Translations under genes and position numbers: made by a program | Origin: Panax quinquefolius | Taxonomy: Eukaryota; Streptophyta; Magnoliopsida; Apiales; Araliaceae | Reading direction: 5' to 3' | Length of the DNA: 64,000 nucleotides | Assembly: GCA_020205615.1 (NCBI GenBank) | Contig: JAINUW010000482.1 | Location: forward strand, 541,501-605,500 | In this document: one piece after another, positions 33,944 to 45,969 of the stretch | Layout of the letters: each line of letters opens with the position of its first letter | How positions within the stretch are numbered: position 1 is the stretch's first letter | The notes under the pieces: generated by a model | Seen by the model: the letters and a program-made list of their open reading frames with translations, nothing else | Told to the model about the DNA's origin: nothing | Databases searched by the model: none

Positions 33944-34848
33944 TTGGAACAGAGATAGTCAAGCTAACTGACTATAAATTAGCGCTCAATGGGAGGCACC
34001 CCAATATTTCTCTTCTCTCCTCTTGTTTAATTCTTTGTGAATCATGTTTATTTCTCATCTTCATGTTTAATTCTTAATAGCATAAAATTTTTGACACAAG
34101 TTTTGTTAGAGCTGAATGCATATATCATTTTTGATAGGAATAACATATAGAGCATTTTTGGATATACATTAATTCATACATGTTATTTAGTACATATTTT
34201 TATTTGGGGAATTGGTATATCTCATATTTGTAAATGCTTTATATGCAGGTTAATTGAAGAGTGTCATTGGCTACTTAATTCTACTTCAAGTGCAGATCAG
34301 TTCACTTCAGGGCAGCGTAGCCGCACGGTTTCATAGTACAAATATGGCGCGCCCGTGCCGGGCTTCTTTACATTCTGGTCCATAGTGCGCCCGCTCCCTT
34401 AACATGCTTACCATCAGCATGCTCGCGCCATGGCAGTGTGCCCGCACTACACATACACTTAAACTCGACGCAGCCACGCCCGAGTACAGTTGCAAAAAAT
34501 TTAAAATGTTTTAAAAATGTGCCCCACTCCACTTCTTATATCAGTTCTAATTTTTCATTGTTCACCTCCCCATCTCATTTTTAAAGCCAACGCCTTTATC
34601 TCTTCACATTCTCTAAACGGTTTTCTTTTCAAAATACTAACTCCTCACCCCACCAAATTCTACGCATTCAGTTCTCCTTCCCACGTTCAACTTCCCACGT
34701 TCAACCTCTTCTTCATATCATCCATTCAAATAACTAGGGTTTGTTAGAGTGGTAGGAAATAACAAGTTTAGGGGTTGTCTCTAGCATATACAGAGAGTTT
34801 TGTCATTAGTTTAGTTCTCCAATCAAGGGTTTTTCTTCATCATTTGCT
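33944..34848 (+). other. Athila pol to post-pol spacer
   Basis: Non-coding spacer of about 0.9 kb between integrase and the downstream frame. It contains GGGAGGCACCCCA at about 33990, a word typical after Athila pol, and a GC-rich block at 34310-34460 (ATGGCGCGCCCGTGCCGGG, GTGCGCCCGC, CGCGCCATGGCAGTG). The small frame 34517-34747 is low complexity and unlikely to be a gene. Confidence 0.65.
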
Positions 34849-35760
34849 ATGGCACCTAAGAGAGTACGTTCCTGCACTCTAGAGGCATGATCTTCAAGCA
34901 GCCAAACTGAGGACATTGTAGACCTCACCAAATTCGTCAGCCTCGATGCTCAAATGGAGTACTACAGGATAGTGGCCAAAACCTTTGTGATGGAGCATGG
35001 ATTTAAACTTGAGAGACAAGATGGACAGCTTTGGGAAATTATACGAGAAAGAGGATGGGTTGGAGTGGTGTCTACTCCCATGCCTGCAGCAATGGGGATT
35101 GTTCGTGAGTTTTATGCCAATGCCAAAGAGACCATGAGTGGGTTGTCTTTTGTCAAAGGGGTTCAAGTGGATTACCGCCCACAGGCGATCAGAGAAGTTT
35201 TCAAGTTACCTGACCCACCTACTGGATGTGCTAACTAGGTGGAGGTTGCAAGGTTTGAGACCAATCTAGATAGGGTGATAGCTGACTTATGCGTGCCTGG
35301 TACGTAGTAGAATTACAAATCGGGCACAAACCAGCCTACAAATTTTCAAGCTCAACCCTCAACCGCTATGCCAAGGCCTGGAATTTATTTATTTGTGCAA
35401 AGCTGATGCCATCATCACATCAGCATGATATCATAACCGAGCAAGCAATAATTTTATGGGGAATAGTCACAGGCAAATATATAGATGTGGGGCCACCTTC
35501 TACACTAAAATATGTTACGCTACATGAGGGGAAGCACCACAGGAAGCATCCCACACGCATCTATTATAGCTCACTTATGTGCACGAGCGGGGGTCACTTG
35601 GGCCAATGAACAAATACAATATCCAAGCCAAGACATCACTCATGCCATAATTGCCAAGTTTGAGGATTGGGCAGGAGGCACACCACATCCGAGGGGCAAG
35701 GGTTTCATTCTTCTAGCTACATCATCGTTGGTGCCATCTTCAAGAACCCACGCAGCCTAA
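34849..35760 (+). pseudogene. Athila post-pol ORF (env-like position)
   Basis: Frame downstream of pol starting at the ATG at 34849 (MAPKRVRSCTLEA). It carries a TGA at 34888 and a TAG at 35236, then frame changes near 35310 and 35530. Recognisable stretches are MEYYRIVAKTFVMEHGFKLE, LSFVKGVQVDYRPQAIREVF, LNRYAKAWNLFICAKLMPSS and IPHASIIAHLCARAGV. These match the 'putative plant transposon protein' family found after pol in Athila elements, in the place where env-like genes sit. I see no signal peptide or membrane segment, so an envelope role is not supported. It ends near 35758. The function of this family is unknown to me. A second, partial copy is at 52874-53297. Confidence 0.8.
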
Positions 35761-37228
35761 TCAAGTGGGAACTTCAGCCCATGTCATTGCAAAAAATGAT
35801 GATCGTCACCTTAGAAGATTGGAGAGAAAAGTGGATGCAATGTATGATAATTTCTCAATGTTTGCAAAGGGATTATCATGGTCATTAGCCGAGGCTTTTG
35901 CATAGCAAGGAACAATTCTAGAGTGGCCTCAATTCGGGACAGCCATGCCTTTTCCACTGCCAGACTCACCACCCGAGGAGGGTGGTAATGCTAAAAATTA
36001 GGGGAGTTCTTGTAACCCTTTACCTTCAGTCATTGGGGACAATGAATATTATAAGTTTTGGTGTATTGGGTGATTATTAGTGTAGTATAGAGCATGTAGT
36101 TTAATTTGCATCATTTATGCATGTTTAGTATAATTTTTGCATGTTAATGTGTTTAGTTTAATTGTGCAGAAAATTTTTGCACTTTATTATTTATTATCTG
36201 TTTTAGTTAACTGTTTAGTTGCATATCCCAAGTATCTAGTTAGTGGAATTCTAGTTTAGCCAATAATGAATTTAGAAATTTGATGGATTCTTGAATTTGG
36301 TTGATAGTTGAGCTTAGTTATAATGTTATACATAATTTGAACCATGCTTGTTGTTTAGATGTTATTGGTTAGCACATAAGTGTTCATGTCTGCTTGTTGG
36401 TAAAAGAATAACTTGTTTGCTTGATGAGTAGAAAATGTTGTTTTTAAATCTAGAATTGTGTAGGAAGTGGACATATACTATGAAAACACTGATACTCAAA
36501 CTTTGGGAACACATGGGTGCTTTCTATATAAAAAAGAAAAGAAAAAGAAAAAGAAAAAGAGAAGAATATTAAAAAAATAGTACCATGGCTAGTCTTGTTT
36601 CGGGGCCTTTGTTACTTGAGCAAGTACGCCCGAGGGGATTATCTTTACACCTAGCGCCCTAAGGTCTTTTATGGTCTGGGAGTCGTTGGTTGAAAGCTCG
36701 CTAAGGGGTAGCACTATTAGCCTAATGGAATGAGGCATTGCACAGTCATGAGAAAAAGAAAAGAAATAAATAAACACCACGAAAAAGTGCAAAAATCGCC
36801 CTCATGAGTAAAAATAAAGCAAAATAAACCCATTGTTAAACCTTAGTTTGTATTGATGTGTTGGAGTAGTTGTTATTTCACTAGTATACATAGTTCTTGA
36901 TTTAAACTTCAATTTTTTTCTTAAGCGGTATAACATGTGTAGTCTTTTCCTCAGTCAAGCTTATTTATGAACACATCACACACACATCATCTCTATAGCG
37001 ATTTTTGATTATTTGATTGTATGGTGTTATGTCTGTAGCTTAGTTTGATACTTTATTAATGAATCTGGATATTTCTCTGAGGCATACTTGATTGGAATTA
37101 CGATATGGTTTGGAAATCTTGGGACTCACTTGCATGATAGTGTAGTTTCCATAGCATATAGTTGCATTGTTTATTTTATTTTTGTGTTGATTACTTGAGG
37201 GTAAACAATAGTTCAACTTTGAGGTATT
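35761..37228 (+). other. Athila 3' untranslated region and polypurine tract
   Basis: About 1.5 kb without a gene: AT-rich sequence, a (GAAAAA)n run at 36530-36565 and GC-richer text at 36595-36740 (CGGGGCCTTTG, GCCCGAGGGGA). The polypurine tract CAACTTTGAGGTATT lies right before the LTR at 37229; the duplicate copy at 54763-54778 has GGGG where this one has GAGG. Minus-strand frames 36589-36792 and 37040-37270 are not supported as genes. Confidence 0.7.
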
Positions 37229-37426
37229 TGATAAGTAGGTTTTATACCTACTTATTGGGTGCCAACTCACTGGAATTATGCTTAGCTCAAGTATGTTTGG
37301 TATATTTTTATTTGCTTTTTATGTTTATTTTTCAGTATGCGTAGCTGGAACTCCTAAAAGCATCCTAAGGTACGGAATGGCATGGAAATGGCAAGGACAA
37401 GGCATGGTGGCTTGTGCAAAAGTGAA
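37229..37426 (+). mobile_element. Athila 3' LTR, first 198 bases
   Basis: TGATAAGTAGGTTTTATACC..., matching 8382-8580. It is cut at 37427 by a LARD LTR in reverse orientation. The remaining ~1.5 kb is not in the window; it would lie beyond the LARD-2 element. Confidence 0.9.
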
Positions 37427-37501
37427 TGTAACGCCCTAAAATCCGGTCTATCTTCACACCCAAATTCCGTGCGTCACTAGTACATCATTCATCCAACATA
37501 C
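37427..37501 (-). mobile_element. LARD-2 LTR end, first copy
   Basis: TGTAACGCCCTAAAATCCGG...CCAACATAC is the reverse complement of the LARD LTR 3' end. It is interrupted after 75 bases by copia copy C. The identical arrangement is seen at 54977-55051. Confidence 0.88.
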
Positions 37502-39351
37502 TGTTAGGTTTGTAATATTCAAGAACGCAATCAAATTGCAAAAATTAAGCGGAAGCGAGATAAATCAGAGTTTAAAATTTTTACAAACCATATACCCGGA
37601 TCACCCTTTATGCACAATTATTAATTAAACGAAAAAGATGAATAAAAACATACCCTTGAAGATCCGAAGCTTCCTCGTGTACAAGTTCACCTCCAATCCT
37701 TTTCGCGTCAACTTGAATCCACGGGTTTTGTTCCTTCCTTTGATCAACGTTAGCCACCCAAGTGTTTGGCCTCTAGAGGTGATCCACCAAGGAAGAAGAA
37801 GGATTTAAGAAGATGGGTATTTGGCTCAAACCCTAGTTTTTTATGTCTATAGAAAAGAACGTACTCTCCAACTTTTGGAATTGCGTATATATTGATATCT
37901 GATATAAGACTTATCTTATAAAGATATCAGGTAACCTTATTTAATAAAATAAGGTATTATTTAATTAAACTCTTTTAATTAAATTGGGCTCCCTAATCTT
38001 ATTAGGGATAATTAATTAAACTCATTTAACTAATTTTCCTCCTAATCCTATTAGGAATAAATGAGAGTACTTATATTAAATTAATTCCTAAACTCTTTTA
38101 GAAATTAAAATAATAATAATAATTGTAATAATATTAATAAGACTCCTCTTATTAATTTATATTTAATATTTCTAAAATATTAAATAATAAATATTAAGCT
38201 ATTTAATTTATTCTATCACCATAGATTAAATTAAATATACATAACATATTATTACGATTATGCCATTAACTTCTTAAATAATTATTCTTCCTTTTATGGT
38301 GTGACCCTTTAGGTTCTCCATATTAAATCGGTTGTGAATAAATCAATTAGAACAATTCTAATCTTATTTAAATAAATAAATTAAACAATTAATTTATTTA
38401 AATAAATAATATTTATTCTACAATAGGGATAAGCCTCTCCTAGCGATCAACGACTTTCCGGATAATATAGATTTCAACATTAATCATAAAAGAACCTTTG
38501 AGTAAATAGTTACCGTAATATTCAATCCTTCCACCATACAATGTCCCAATTAAATATAAGACATGGAATTACTGTCAAGTCTTATTTTATTTAATTATAT
38601 GTATTTCGACTCTTAAATGCACAACTCAAATAATGCAAATTAGAAACTCCTTTCTAATTTCATTACTCGCCGCCAAGGACTATTGGGTTGTCATTTATCG
38701 AATCACATAAGACATTTCTCTTCTTTTATTAGAAGTGGTAGATTCTTTATTGATCATATATTATCTCCATGTACAACTTGTTATACCCAAGCATACCCTT
38801 TGATAGACCCTAAGGGTCTTAAGGAATAAGTCAAAGTATAACTCATCATACACAAGATACTATGATGATCTCAAGTCCAAGGATTACTTGTACTACAATC
38901 ACTACAGAATTCCTATTGACAGCAAGTAAAACTCCATTAGGTATTCCTTAGCGAGCCAACGTTCGTTGAACTTATTCTCTAATAAGCACCTACATACTTG
39001 CTTTAGTGTCTCCACACAAATGATCATGAGATCAATCATCCTCATCCAATGAAGCAAGAACGTATGTACCAATCTATCCGGATTCACTAATCCCCAATTT
39101 AGTAATCCAATGATTGGGAACTATTTTAGTTTTAAGCTTTCTAAGAATTTAGATCTCATTAGAATGATCATCATCATTATTCTAAAAGCATTGCTTAAAA
39201 CTATGGGTTTATCACATATTATAAAACAAAGATCATGTAGATAATTAAAAGCCTTTAATAAATTAATACTTTTATTAATAAATGAATAAGATTGTTACAA
39301 AGTATATGCTTTATCATCAAATATTATTGGCTTGTGTGCATATTACTTTCA
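37502..39351 (-). mobile_element. copia copy C 3' LTR
   Basis: TGTTAGG...CTTTCA, about 1.85 kb, followed by the polypurine tract (39352-39365, minus strand CAAGTGGGAGAT). It is nearly the same as the solo LTR 55052-56905 and slightly more diverged from copy B's LTRs. Confidence 0.92.
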
Positions 39352-39365
39352 ATCTCCCACTTGCA

Positions 39366-41590
39366 CTAAAGCCAATCGTCATGGTATCTCATACTCTTCT
39401 TCTCTAAGTGACGATTATCCTGCTGTTGGATAAGCTTTAGGTAATGGATATGTAATGTTGTTCATGAGAGTCCACTATCTCTATAGTTATTTCCCATCTT
39501 TCAATGATTCTAATAATCAAATGAAAGTGCCACAACACATGTTTAGATCCAAGATGAGACTTAGGAACTATTCCTAGTTCTATAATGAACTTTTAATCCA
39601 AACAATCAACTTGCAGCTTCATATGTAGCTATATACTTTGTCTTTATTACTAAACCAGCAACTATTTGCTGTTTGGAACCTTTCCAATTCCTTTCGCACT
39701 AATTGTTCAAGATAACGCTTTACCTTAAAGTGGATTTTTTCATCATCTTGGTGCGTCTCGACAAACTTGAGTCATTAAGCCCTCTAGTTTTAATTTAGAC
39801 CCACCATGAATATGATCACATCCTTAGTACCTTAGGTTAAGCACTTTAAGATGTTTTTCATCGACTCATAGTGAACTTCTCCATAATATGACTTATCAAC
39901 ATCAGTCTCGTACATTTCATTGCATACATGATTGTCACTCATGCGACTCTCTCTTTTCGAGAGTGCGTGGGGACTATTAAGAGAGATACACTCCATAGCT
40001 CATCGACATGAGACATCTCTTGGAGTTTGCCATGCTAAGCGACTTTAGCATCAATCGAATATCGTTCCTTGGGTTAAGTCGAGCATCCTCTTAAATCTAT
40101 CTATATAGATTTATATCCCCAATTAAGATACTCTTCCAAATCATTCATGGAGGAATGTTTAGACAACTTTATCTTTCTTGATTGTAGCATTGGTATGTCA
40201 TTCCTTATCCGTAGTATATCAACATATAGTACTAGGAATGTCACGATGCTCCCAATCGAATTCTTTTGTACACACTAGGTTTATTCTTGTTTTTGATAAA
40301 ATCAAACTCTTTTGATTATTTCATCAAAATAAATGTTCCATTTTGAGAGTGTCTATAACTCTTACCTCATCGTATGTAACTGGATCATCATCTTCTATGA
40401 TATCGTACCTCATCATCATCATTCATGATGAATCCATACCTCCGTGTATCTTGGTAATATTCCAAATTTACGATTCGGTTGTGCCAGGTACAATAGGTCC
40501 ATCTCTGTGTTCCTCTTATTTGACTTATAATGTTTTGTGGTTCTTGAACTCTTCAAGATCTATTATCCTCCCACTAGCCCCTTCAATGATAAACACCTTT
40601 ATCTTTATAAGGCGTGTTTAGTAACAAACACCTTTTGCTAAGTAGAATTATAGAACATATACCCTAAACTTACTTTAGGATGTCCCACAAATCATACATA
40701 TCAAATCTTGTCCCAAGCTTATCCTTTGAAACCTTTTCACATAAGTTGGACAACCCTTATCTTAACATACTTAAGATTAGGAATCCTCCTTGTCCATAAC
40801 TTTTATGGAGTCTTCAAATGGATTTCGAGGTTACCATTTTCGTAGATATGCTTGACCATTTCTAGGACATTATCCCGAAGGATCTTTGAATGTCGGAAAA
40901 ATCATTATGGACCGCATCTATGTCCAATAAGGTACGAATTTTCATTCAGATACATCAATCAATTATTGCGTATCAGGATGTGTCCATTATGAGAAAACCA
41001 TTTGAGATGATCTAGAAACTTATTGCACAAGTATTTATTCCTTGATCTAATCAAAGAATCTTAATACTTTGCCAATTTGTTTCACTTCTGAATTCTTTGA
41101 ACCTTTCAAATAATTCACACTTGTATTTCAACAAATACATATATTCAACTCTTTGAATGATTATCTCCTTTTCTCATACTAATTTGTTCAATATGCAAAA
41201 ATTATTTTCATGTAAGTCAAGTATACAAAATTTATTAAGTAATATTCGATTCTATACAAAACATTATTATTATAAATAGAACAACAATTGTTCTTAATTA
41301 TAATACCAAAGATTTCATTGTCCAACAATAAAATGGAAATAATATTTTTAACAAGAATCGGAATAAAATAACAACTTATTGACTTAATAGATTTACTCAG
41401 TAGGCATTGCTAAACTATAAGTTTCTATGGCTAATATGGCAACCTTTGTTACATTTCCTTACATAGGATTACTTATATTTGTTTAGCTTTCTACTTCTGC
41501 TTGGTCCCTTCATAAATCTATATTTATGATAACCAAAGTCTGTATCCAATACCCAAGTAGAACCTTGACTTAAAGAAAAATTTATTTCAA
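39366..41590 (-). pseudogene. pol: copia copy C pol remnant
   Basis: Same arrangement as copy B: RNase H (about 39372-39860), C-terminal half of reverse transcriptase (39860-40340), acidic linker (40340-40640), integrase without its zinc region (40640-41148) and protease region (41149-41590). The two internal deletion joints fall at the same places as in copy B (about 40340 and 41148). Many single-base gaps break every frame; no run longer than about 90 codons survives. It is not functional and lacks residues essential for both reverse transcription and integration. Confidence 0.82.
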
Positions 41591-42450
41591 TCATGAACAA
41601 AATCGATTATTAATAGAAACTTCACTAAGCTTCTTTGGTTAGCTCTCGCAAGATGCTTCTCGCAGATTTCTTTCCATTGTCCAGGCTTATTGCAGTGGAA
41701 GCAAGCTCCTTCGCTATCCGTATCAGTTTTGTTCTTACTATTCTTTGTTTATGCCTTTCTATTTACCTTCTTTGAATCGTTCTTCTTTTCAGAAGATCCT
41801 TTGGCCCCTACCAGTAAGACTTGATCTTTCTTGGTTGGAAAGTGACTCTCAACATTTTTCAATATGTTAAGCAAATCAAATGAGGCCGATATCTAGCTTG
41901 TTCATATGAAAAATTCACAACAATTGTGAAAGGAGTCCAGAGTGAGTGCAAGATCAAATCTTGGTTCAACTCTCCATCCATGACAAAACTCGTTGTCCTA
42001 ATTGATTAATCAAATTGATAATGTTAAGGACTTTTATCTCATCATTTGTAGTGTCATCGGTCATTCTAGATCGGAAGAGCTCCTTAGATATCTCGATATC
42101 TATCGGCCCTACTTTCTTCACCATCAACTACTTGATGTGCGGGAATATAGTAGAAGCATCCATAGTTTCACGTCGACGTATTTGAAGCTCGTTACTTTCA
42201 TAGATGCGAGCATGATGCATTGAGCCAATTGTGCATCATCTTGCCACTTTCTAAAAGTAGCAATGTCTTCCTCGGAGGCATTATCGCAACCATTCTGCGA
42301 GGATAGGCGTATTAAGGACATAAGATAACTTTTCAAATAGTGAGAACTATTCTCAAATTCCTTAACCAATCCGATTTAATTTGGCCGGTTAATTTAGCAT
42401 CTAATATGCTTCGCAGATGATAGTAATTTTAGACATTGTAAAATTTCGTA
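41591..42450 (-). pseudogene. gag: copia copy C gag remnant
   Basis: Minus-strand gag with the clearest run at 42369-42124, reading SEEDIATFRKWQDDAQLAQC. A degraded zinc knuckle lies near 41700-41660. Frame changes occur throughout. The N-terminus is near 42430 (ILDAKL-like residues broken by stops). Confidence 0.78.
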
Positions 42451-42865
42451 AATGAATTTGTAATTAACAACATTTTAACATACGTTCTTTTATTAATTAC
42501 CAAAATAAATTAGGTCTTGTTTTAAATTGGTATCTCCCACTATTTTCTTCAAACTATATTACCTCACTTATATAGTTAAGCAAAATCTAATTAAAGATTT
42601 GCTAGTGAGAATAAGGATCCCATTTCAAATGTATATAGCCTTTGTGGTGACATAACAAACTATATATAAATAAATAGGTAAACAACTTTTGTCAATTACA
42701 TCAACTATGCAACTCCTTTTATTTTGCCTCTTAGATTATTTTGATCAAGTGGTGGCACATCTGAATCAAAATTATCCAAGTTAAGTCCGACCTAGCACTC
42801 CATATATTCAAAAAGAAAAATATCATCCTTGTGGTGACAAAACAAAACAATATTGTTCAATTTTC
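42451..42865 (-). other. copia copy C leader, gag-proximal part
   Basis: Reverse match to 4750-5120. Three of the four stem-loop cores are present (42642-42655, variant 42747-42760, and 42829-42842). The fourth is replaced by the mosaic region that starts at about 42866. Confidence 0.78.
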
Positions 42866-43219
42866 CTTATATATTTTTCAAATAAAAAAGGAATTTCATT
42901 TATATTATATATATTTGAAATAGTAAGGGTTGATTTGATTAATTCTAGTTTGGTTATAGAGCCACAAAGGAACCAAAAGGTCAAACCCTAGGGGTGCAAG
43001 AAATAATATTTAAAATATTTCAAAATAAGCAAGTGGTTATAAAATATTCTATTCAAAATTATTTAAAATAAATTGATCAAAGAAATCCAAGGGAAGTACA
43101 TAAGAGGAGATATTCATTAAGAAAAATTAGAGTCGTGGAATATTCATACATCTGCATTGTGAATATTCACATTTATCGTCAATAGTCCATAATCAATCCC
43201 ATTTATTATCCCATCATAA
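42866..43219. other. interleaved copia-leader / chromovirus-LTR mosaic
   Basis: Alternating slices of two unrelated sequences. LTR-like slices (AAGGAATTTC...TTTGAAATAGTAAGGGTT; ATATTTCAAAATAAGCAAG; TCGTGGAATATTCA) match 48900-49060. Between them lie copia-leader slices (TTGGTT...GAACCAAAAGGTCAAACC; AAATAAATTGATC; AGTCCATAATCAATC) that match 24380-24750. Order is kept within each source. This looks more like a consensus of two alleles or reads than a biological insertion. Confidence 0.75.
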
Positions 43220-44312
43220 TGTAAAGCCCAAAAATTTAAATGAGGAAAATTATTTTGAAACAAATATAAGTAGTTATGGGTAAAATGCGCAAATATTTCA
43301 AAATAAGCAAGTGGTTATAAAATCATTACCAAGAATATTCGTTTGGTCGTAATCGTTGGAATACACACCCATAACGAAAATATTGGATGAGGAAAACGAC
43401 AAATATAAGTTGTTTAAAATAACGGTAAGAGTTAGATAATCATTGTTGAATATTGCTAATCAATTATCGATCAATTATTGATCCTTACGTAAGAAGGCAC
43501 TACTCAATAATTGTTACAAAGAATTATCGCTCAAGATTTTATTTTATCGATTCAATAATTGTTGCGTTGGTATTTTATATTATTGTTGTTTCAATAATTG
43601 TCACCGCACAAAGATTTCCCATTATCGATCAATAATTCATATTATTTGAATAATATTATTAGATAACATTATTGGCAATGTCTAGAAAGTTCTCGCCTAA
43701 GGAGAGGTTTGGTCACCTAATTGCGCCGCCAAGAAGGAGAGATCCTTATCGAAAGCCCTCTTCCGGGAATGTAAATTGTCATTATAAATGTGGTTCTCGT
43801 AATATTATTTGTGAATAATTAATTATTGATTTATATGATAAGAAAATATTTATTTGATATGGATATAAATGATGGATTTATTTATTATATGTGGTTATAA
43901 TTGAAGGATTTAATGTTGAGGTGTTTTATCAAGATTTTTTGTCTGAATGGAGGTATTAAAATCAAATCAAGATTTTTACGATATATCATGTGAGTTATAA
44001 TTTTTAATCTCGACCGTTGGATCGCTATGATTTTTGGATATGTTATACATATATAAGTTGAGTATATGTCTACAAATTTTGAACCGTTAAAATGAACTAA
44101 TGATTTGTTATAAATTTTAAGAGGTGTTTGATTCTTGGAAAGTAGGGTTATAATTGATTTTGGTGGAAAATTTAGAATTGAGTGGGCCCCACTTATGGTT
44201 GGTGAAAAATGTGCTGAATTTTATTTCAAATGTGGTGGGTGGCAATAGTAGTAGTGTAAAGCCATCATGTAAAGCAGTGTCAAGTCTGCGCTTTACTGGG
44301 CTAACATTTTCC

Positions 44313-44320
44313 TATAAATA
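44313..44320 (+). promoter_or_regulatory. probable TATA box in chromovirus LTR
   Basis: CCTATAAATAAAGG; conserved in the 3' LTR (about 50101-50108, TATAAATAGAGG). Confidence 0.6.
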
Positions 44321-44590
44321 AAGGGCTAAGTTAGAATTGAAAATCACACCGTAAACAAAGTTTTTCTTTCTCTCTATATTATCGAGCGTATTTTGTGAGT
44401 ATTTAGATACTTTGAGAGTTGTTGCTCAAGATAAGTTTCATTCAAAGATCACTTCCGATCTTTCCTTCCAAGTAATCGATTCTTTGAGGTAAGGGATATT
44501 ATTTTTTCAGAATGATATTATTTCTTCAATATCATTACGTCAAATGTTGATTTCAAGTTTTTATCAAATTTGGAACTTTTTCATGCTCTG

Positions 44591-44680
44591 GGTTACTTAT
44601 TCATGAGTTACTATTCACGAAGTTACTATTCATGAGTTACTATTCACGAAGTTACTATTCACGAAAGTACTATTCATGAA
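44591..44680. repeat. ~15-base tandem repeats in chromovirus LTR
   Basis: About five units of GTTACTATTCA(T/C)GA. The matching array in the 3' LTR is at 50381-50465. Confidence 0.85.
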
Positions 44681-45028
44681 GCGTGAAGATGTTTTTTTGT
44701 GGAATTTCTATCTTTTGGTGTCTGAGTTACTATTCACGATACTAAGACTATTCACGATACTTGCAAGCACTATTCATTTATATTTACGCACTATTCAATC
44801 GAAAAATGAAAATTTTTTTTTTCGCTCTAAAATATCTATTTCGGATACTAGCTTTGATTGTATCCATGTTTTGATCATTCTTGAATTTTACACCACTATG
44901 ATTATTTTTGAGGTATTTTTGGACGTGGATAAAACCAAGTACTAATCCTTAATCCTTGTCATTTTGTTTCACCGGATTCGCTTTTTTAAAAATATTTTCA
45001 TCATCCTCGCCTTAAATGATGATATTAT

Positions 45029-45240
45029 TGAATATCTTTGGCCTCAGAGTGCAAAAGATGAATGATTTCAAGAATATCTTTGGCCCAGAGTGCAAAGATG
45101 AACAGTGTTTAAATGAACACGACCGATCGATGAATATCTTTGGCCTTTAGTGCAAAGATGAACAGTGTTGAGATGAATACGACCGATTGATGAATATCTT
45201 TCGCCTCAGTAGTGCAAAGATGAATATTTGATTTGAGATG
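45029..45240. repeat. ~60-base tandem repeats in chromovirus LTR
   Basis: Units starting GAATATCTTTGGCC and ending GCAAAGATGAA, with spacers containing ACGACCGATCGATG. The matching array in the 3' LTR is at 50811-51020. Confidence 0.8.
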
Positions 45241-45790
45241 AATATTGATTGATGTTACAGGATAAAATATTGATGATGGACCGTTAAATTCATAGATTAT
45301 AGTAGATTTCATTCTCTACGTAACTCTTCTATGAATTATTATTTCACCGCTAATATTGATCTAAAACTTGTTGTCTATTGTATTCTATCGATTTTTCCTC
45401 GTTGAAGACTAATGATAATTTGTTCTATATTATCTTAGTCATAACATTCTTTTATCGGGCTAGTTGAGCTCACCCTTTTCCTTTTTGTTCCATTTTTCTC
45501 GTGGAGGCGAGAATGTAGCGAGTACTAGTTGGGGGTATGGAATGAAGGTTCTAGAGAGAGTTGTTTAGTAGCCCTCACCATTTTTGTAAAATAATGTATC
45601 AATAATTATGATGGGGATTTATTTGTGTGTGGATATTGTCTAGAAGACAATATTATATTTAAACTCATTAAGATATATTGTCGATTTCACACTACATTTG
45701 TATTATGAAGTTGTAGTTTGCTTTTTTCGCATCATGTATTTGGCTACTCGTAATGGGTGTCAGGTATACCTATTTTGGGGGCGCCACAGT

Positions 45791-45802
45791 TGGTATCGTA
45801 GC
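45791..45802 (+). promoter_or_regulatory. chromovirus primer binding site
   Basis: TGGTATCGTAGC two bases after the LTR, close to the initiator-Met tRNA-type site TGGTATCAGAGC. The stretch to about 45970 is leader. Confidence 0.8.
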
Positions 45803-45969
45803 TTAGGGATATGATCTCCGCGAGATCGGGATTAGAACTAGGAGGGAGAGATGAGTAAATCCTTCGCTAAGTGTGTCCTACCTAAGCTTATTTGTTAGTC
45901 GGGTCAAGATATAGGATATTATGTGATATATTGATTTCCTTAATTAACCCTTGTTTTATGACAAGATTT

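Larger units (their letters stand above)
43220..45788 (+). mobile_element. chromovirus 5' LTR
   Basis: Starts TGTAAAGCCCAAAAATTT and ends GGCGCCACA before the primer site, for about 2.57 kb. It pairs with 48878-51576. TATA box TATAAATA at 44313-44320. Repeats of TTACTATTCATGA/TTACTATTCACGA at 44591-44680 and about four copies of a ~60-base unit GAATATCTTTGGCC...GCAAAGATGAA at 45029-45240. Differences from the partner LTR include many one- to four-base gaps. Confidence 0.85.

Noticed and set aside
34849..35760. Retroviral-type envelope gene
   Set aside because: Position after pol is env-like, but no signal peptide, membrane segment or cleavage site is visible; it matches the plant post-pol protein family instead.
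37040..37270. 76-codon minus-strand frame, repeated at 54578-54820
   Set aside because: Antisense across the Athila polypurine tract and LTR start; repeated only because the region is duplicated.
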